From assembly GCA_016869555.1 (NCBI GenBank), contig VGDY01000008.1:1-54726 (forward strand): a stretch of 54,726 nucleotides of DNA, written 5' to 3'. The position numbers and the translations under genes were made by a program. The notes beneath the pieces are model-generated. The model searched no databases. It saw only the letters and a program-made list of their open reading frames with translations, and was not told the DNA's origin. This document shows, piece after piece, positions 54,444 to 54,726 of this stretch; the first letter of the stretch is position 1; the number at the start of each line of letters is the position of its first letter. This DNA is from Alphaproteobacteria bacterium. GTDB taxonomy: Bacteria; Pseudomonadota; Alphaproteobacteria; Rhizobiales; Beijerinckiaceae.

Positions 54444-54726
54444 CCAATTCATCGACGGCGGCGCTGCCAACGTGCAGCGAACGGTGTCGCTTCTTCGTCT
54501 GTCGGCAGGAACCAGCCACCCGGCTGATTGGTCGGGACGAAGACGCTTCGCCGGAAAAGCGTGAGCTTTTCGCCTCAGTGAATGCGCTGTTTGACAATCG
54601 AATCGGAAGAAAGAGAAACGTGGACGGCGGAGGTCCTTGCGGACCGCTTCTCCTCGGAGAGCGGTCGATGAGACACTCTGACGGTCACGTTTTCTAAGTA
54701 CACCATTGTCTTCATCGTCGTGAGAC
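54444..54726 (+). ncRNA. Probable 5' leader of a ribosomal RNA operon (partial, runs off the window)
   Basis: The region contains GAAGAAAGAGAAACGTGGACGG (54604-, shown in part), a sequence I associate with the leader of 16S rRNA operons in Rhizobiales, then a hairpin GACCGC-TCTC/GAGA-GCGGTC (about 54643-54668). The 16S gene would start beyond 54726. No 16S sequence itself is seen here, so this is an inference from the promoter and the leader motif. Confidence 0.55.

Noticed and set aside
54313-54597. 94-codon minus-strand frame at the window end
   Set aside because: It overlaps the strong promoter and the rRNA-leader-like sequence on the other strand and shows no protein-like pattern.

Overview
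The window is a contiguous piece of a high-GC chromosome from an alphaproteobacterium, most likely of the Hyphomicrobiales (Rhizobiales). This rests on recognised proteins and gene order: rpsT next to dnaA, a RegB/RegA redox pair, the yajC-secD-secF run followed by Mth938-like and squalene/phytoene synthase-like genes, a SAM-II riboswitch ahead of a methionine gene, a CP4-like class II EPSP synthase, a bimodular dCTP deaminase, and rhizobial-type intergenic palindromes. The amount of copper- or metal-linked machinery would fit a Methylocystis/Methylosinus-like methanotroph, but no methane or methanol oxidation gene lies here, so the genus is a guess.

Layout. 1-2150: a cold-shock gene and five tiny proteins of unknown function. 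2204-6700: a bufferin (copper-sequestering RiPP) locus. bufA1-bufB-bufC-doxX form one operon, and a second precursor of the BufA2 type lies about 1.6 kb away. Between the precursors sit an ECF sigma factor and its NrsF-type membrane anti-sigma. Both precursor genes carry the same promoter, GTAACC-N16-CGAA, which ties the locus into one regulon. 6868-13830: a glutaminase-STAS-cNMP fusion, a GYD protein and an RND efflux pair. 13831-16520: a Cys-rich secreted peptide, a 2Fe-2S ferredoxin with a divergent serine hydroxymethyltransferase, and one AT-richer foreign-looking gene. 16540-28855: replication and housekeeping (gyrB, recQ, recF, DUF3124, coaBC, dut, rrf2, an enoyl-CoA hydratase, rpsT, and dnaA with an 870-bp upstream region).

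28890-39360: an orphan polyamine-type binding protein, mmcB, regA/regB, two complex I assembly-factor homologues, secF, secD, yajC, a Gly-His-Trp repeat peptide, argE and apaG. 39449-44205: a TonB-dependent receptor flanked by three different Cys-motif DUF2946-type proteins and two very small genes, a probable metal-uptake locus. 44208-51056: metZ under a SAM-II riboswitch, dcd, a TsdA-like dihaem cytochrome, tRNA-Gly(CCC), aroA-cmk and gluQRS. 51051-54116: a vapBC pair, an acyl-carrier-like protein without the phosphopantetheine serine, and an M23 peptidase. 54415-54726: a near-consensus promoter and what looks like the leader of a ribosomal RNA operon running off the window.

The best candidate for an unusual system is the two-precursor bufferin regulon. 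The DUF2946/TonB receptor cluster and the Gly-His-Trp peptide are next. All similarity statements come from reading the sequences and from recall of families; no search was run.
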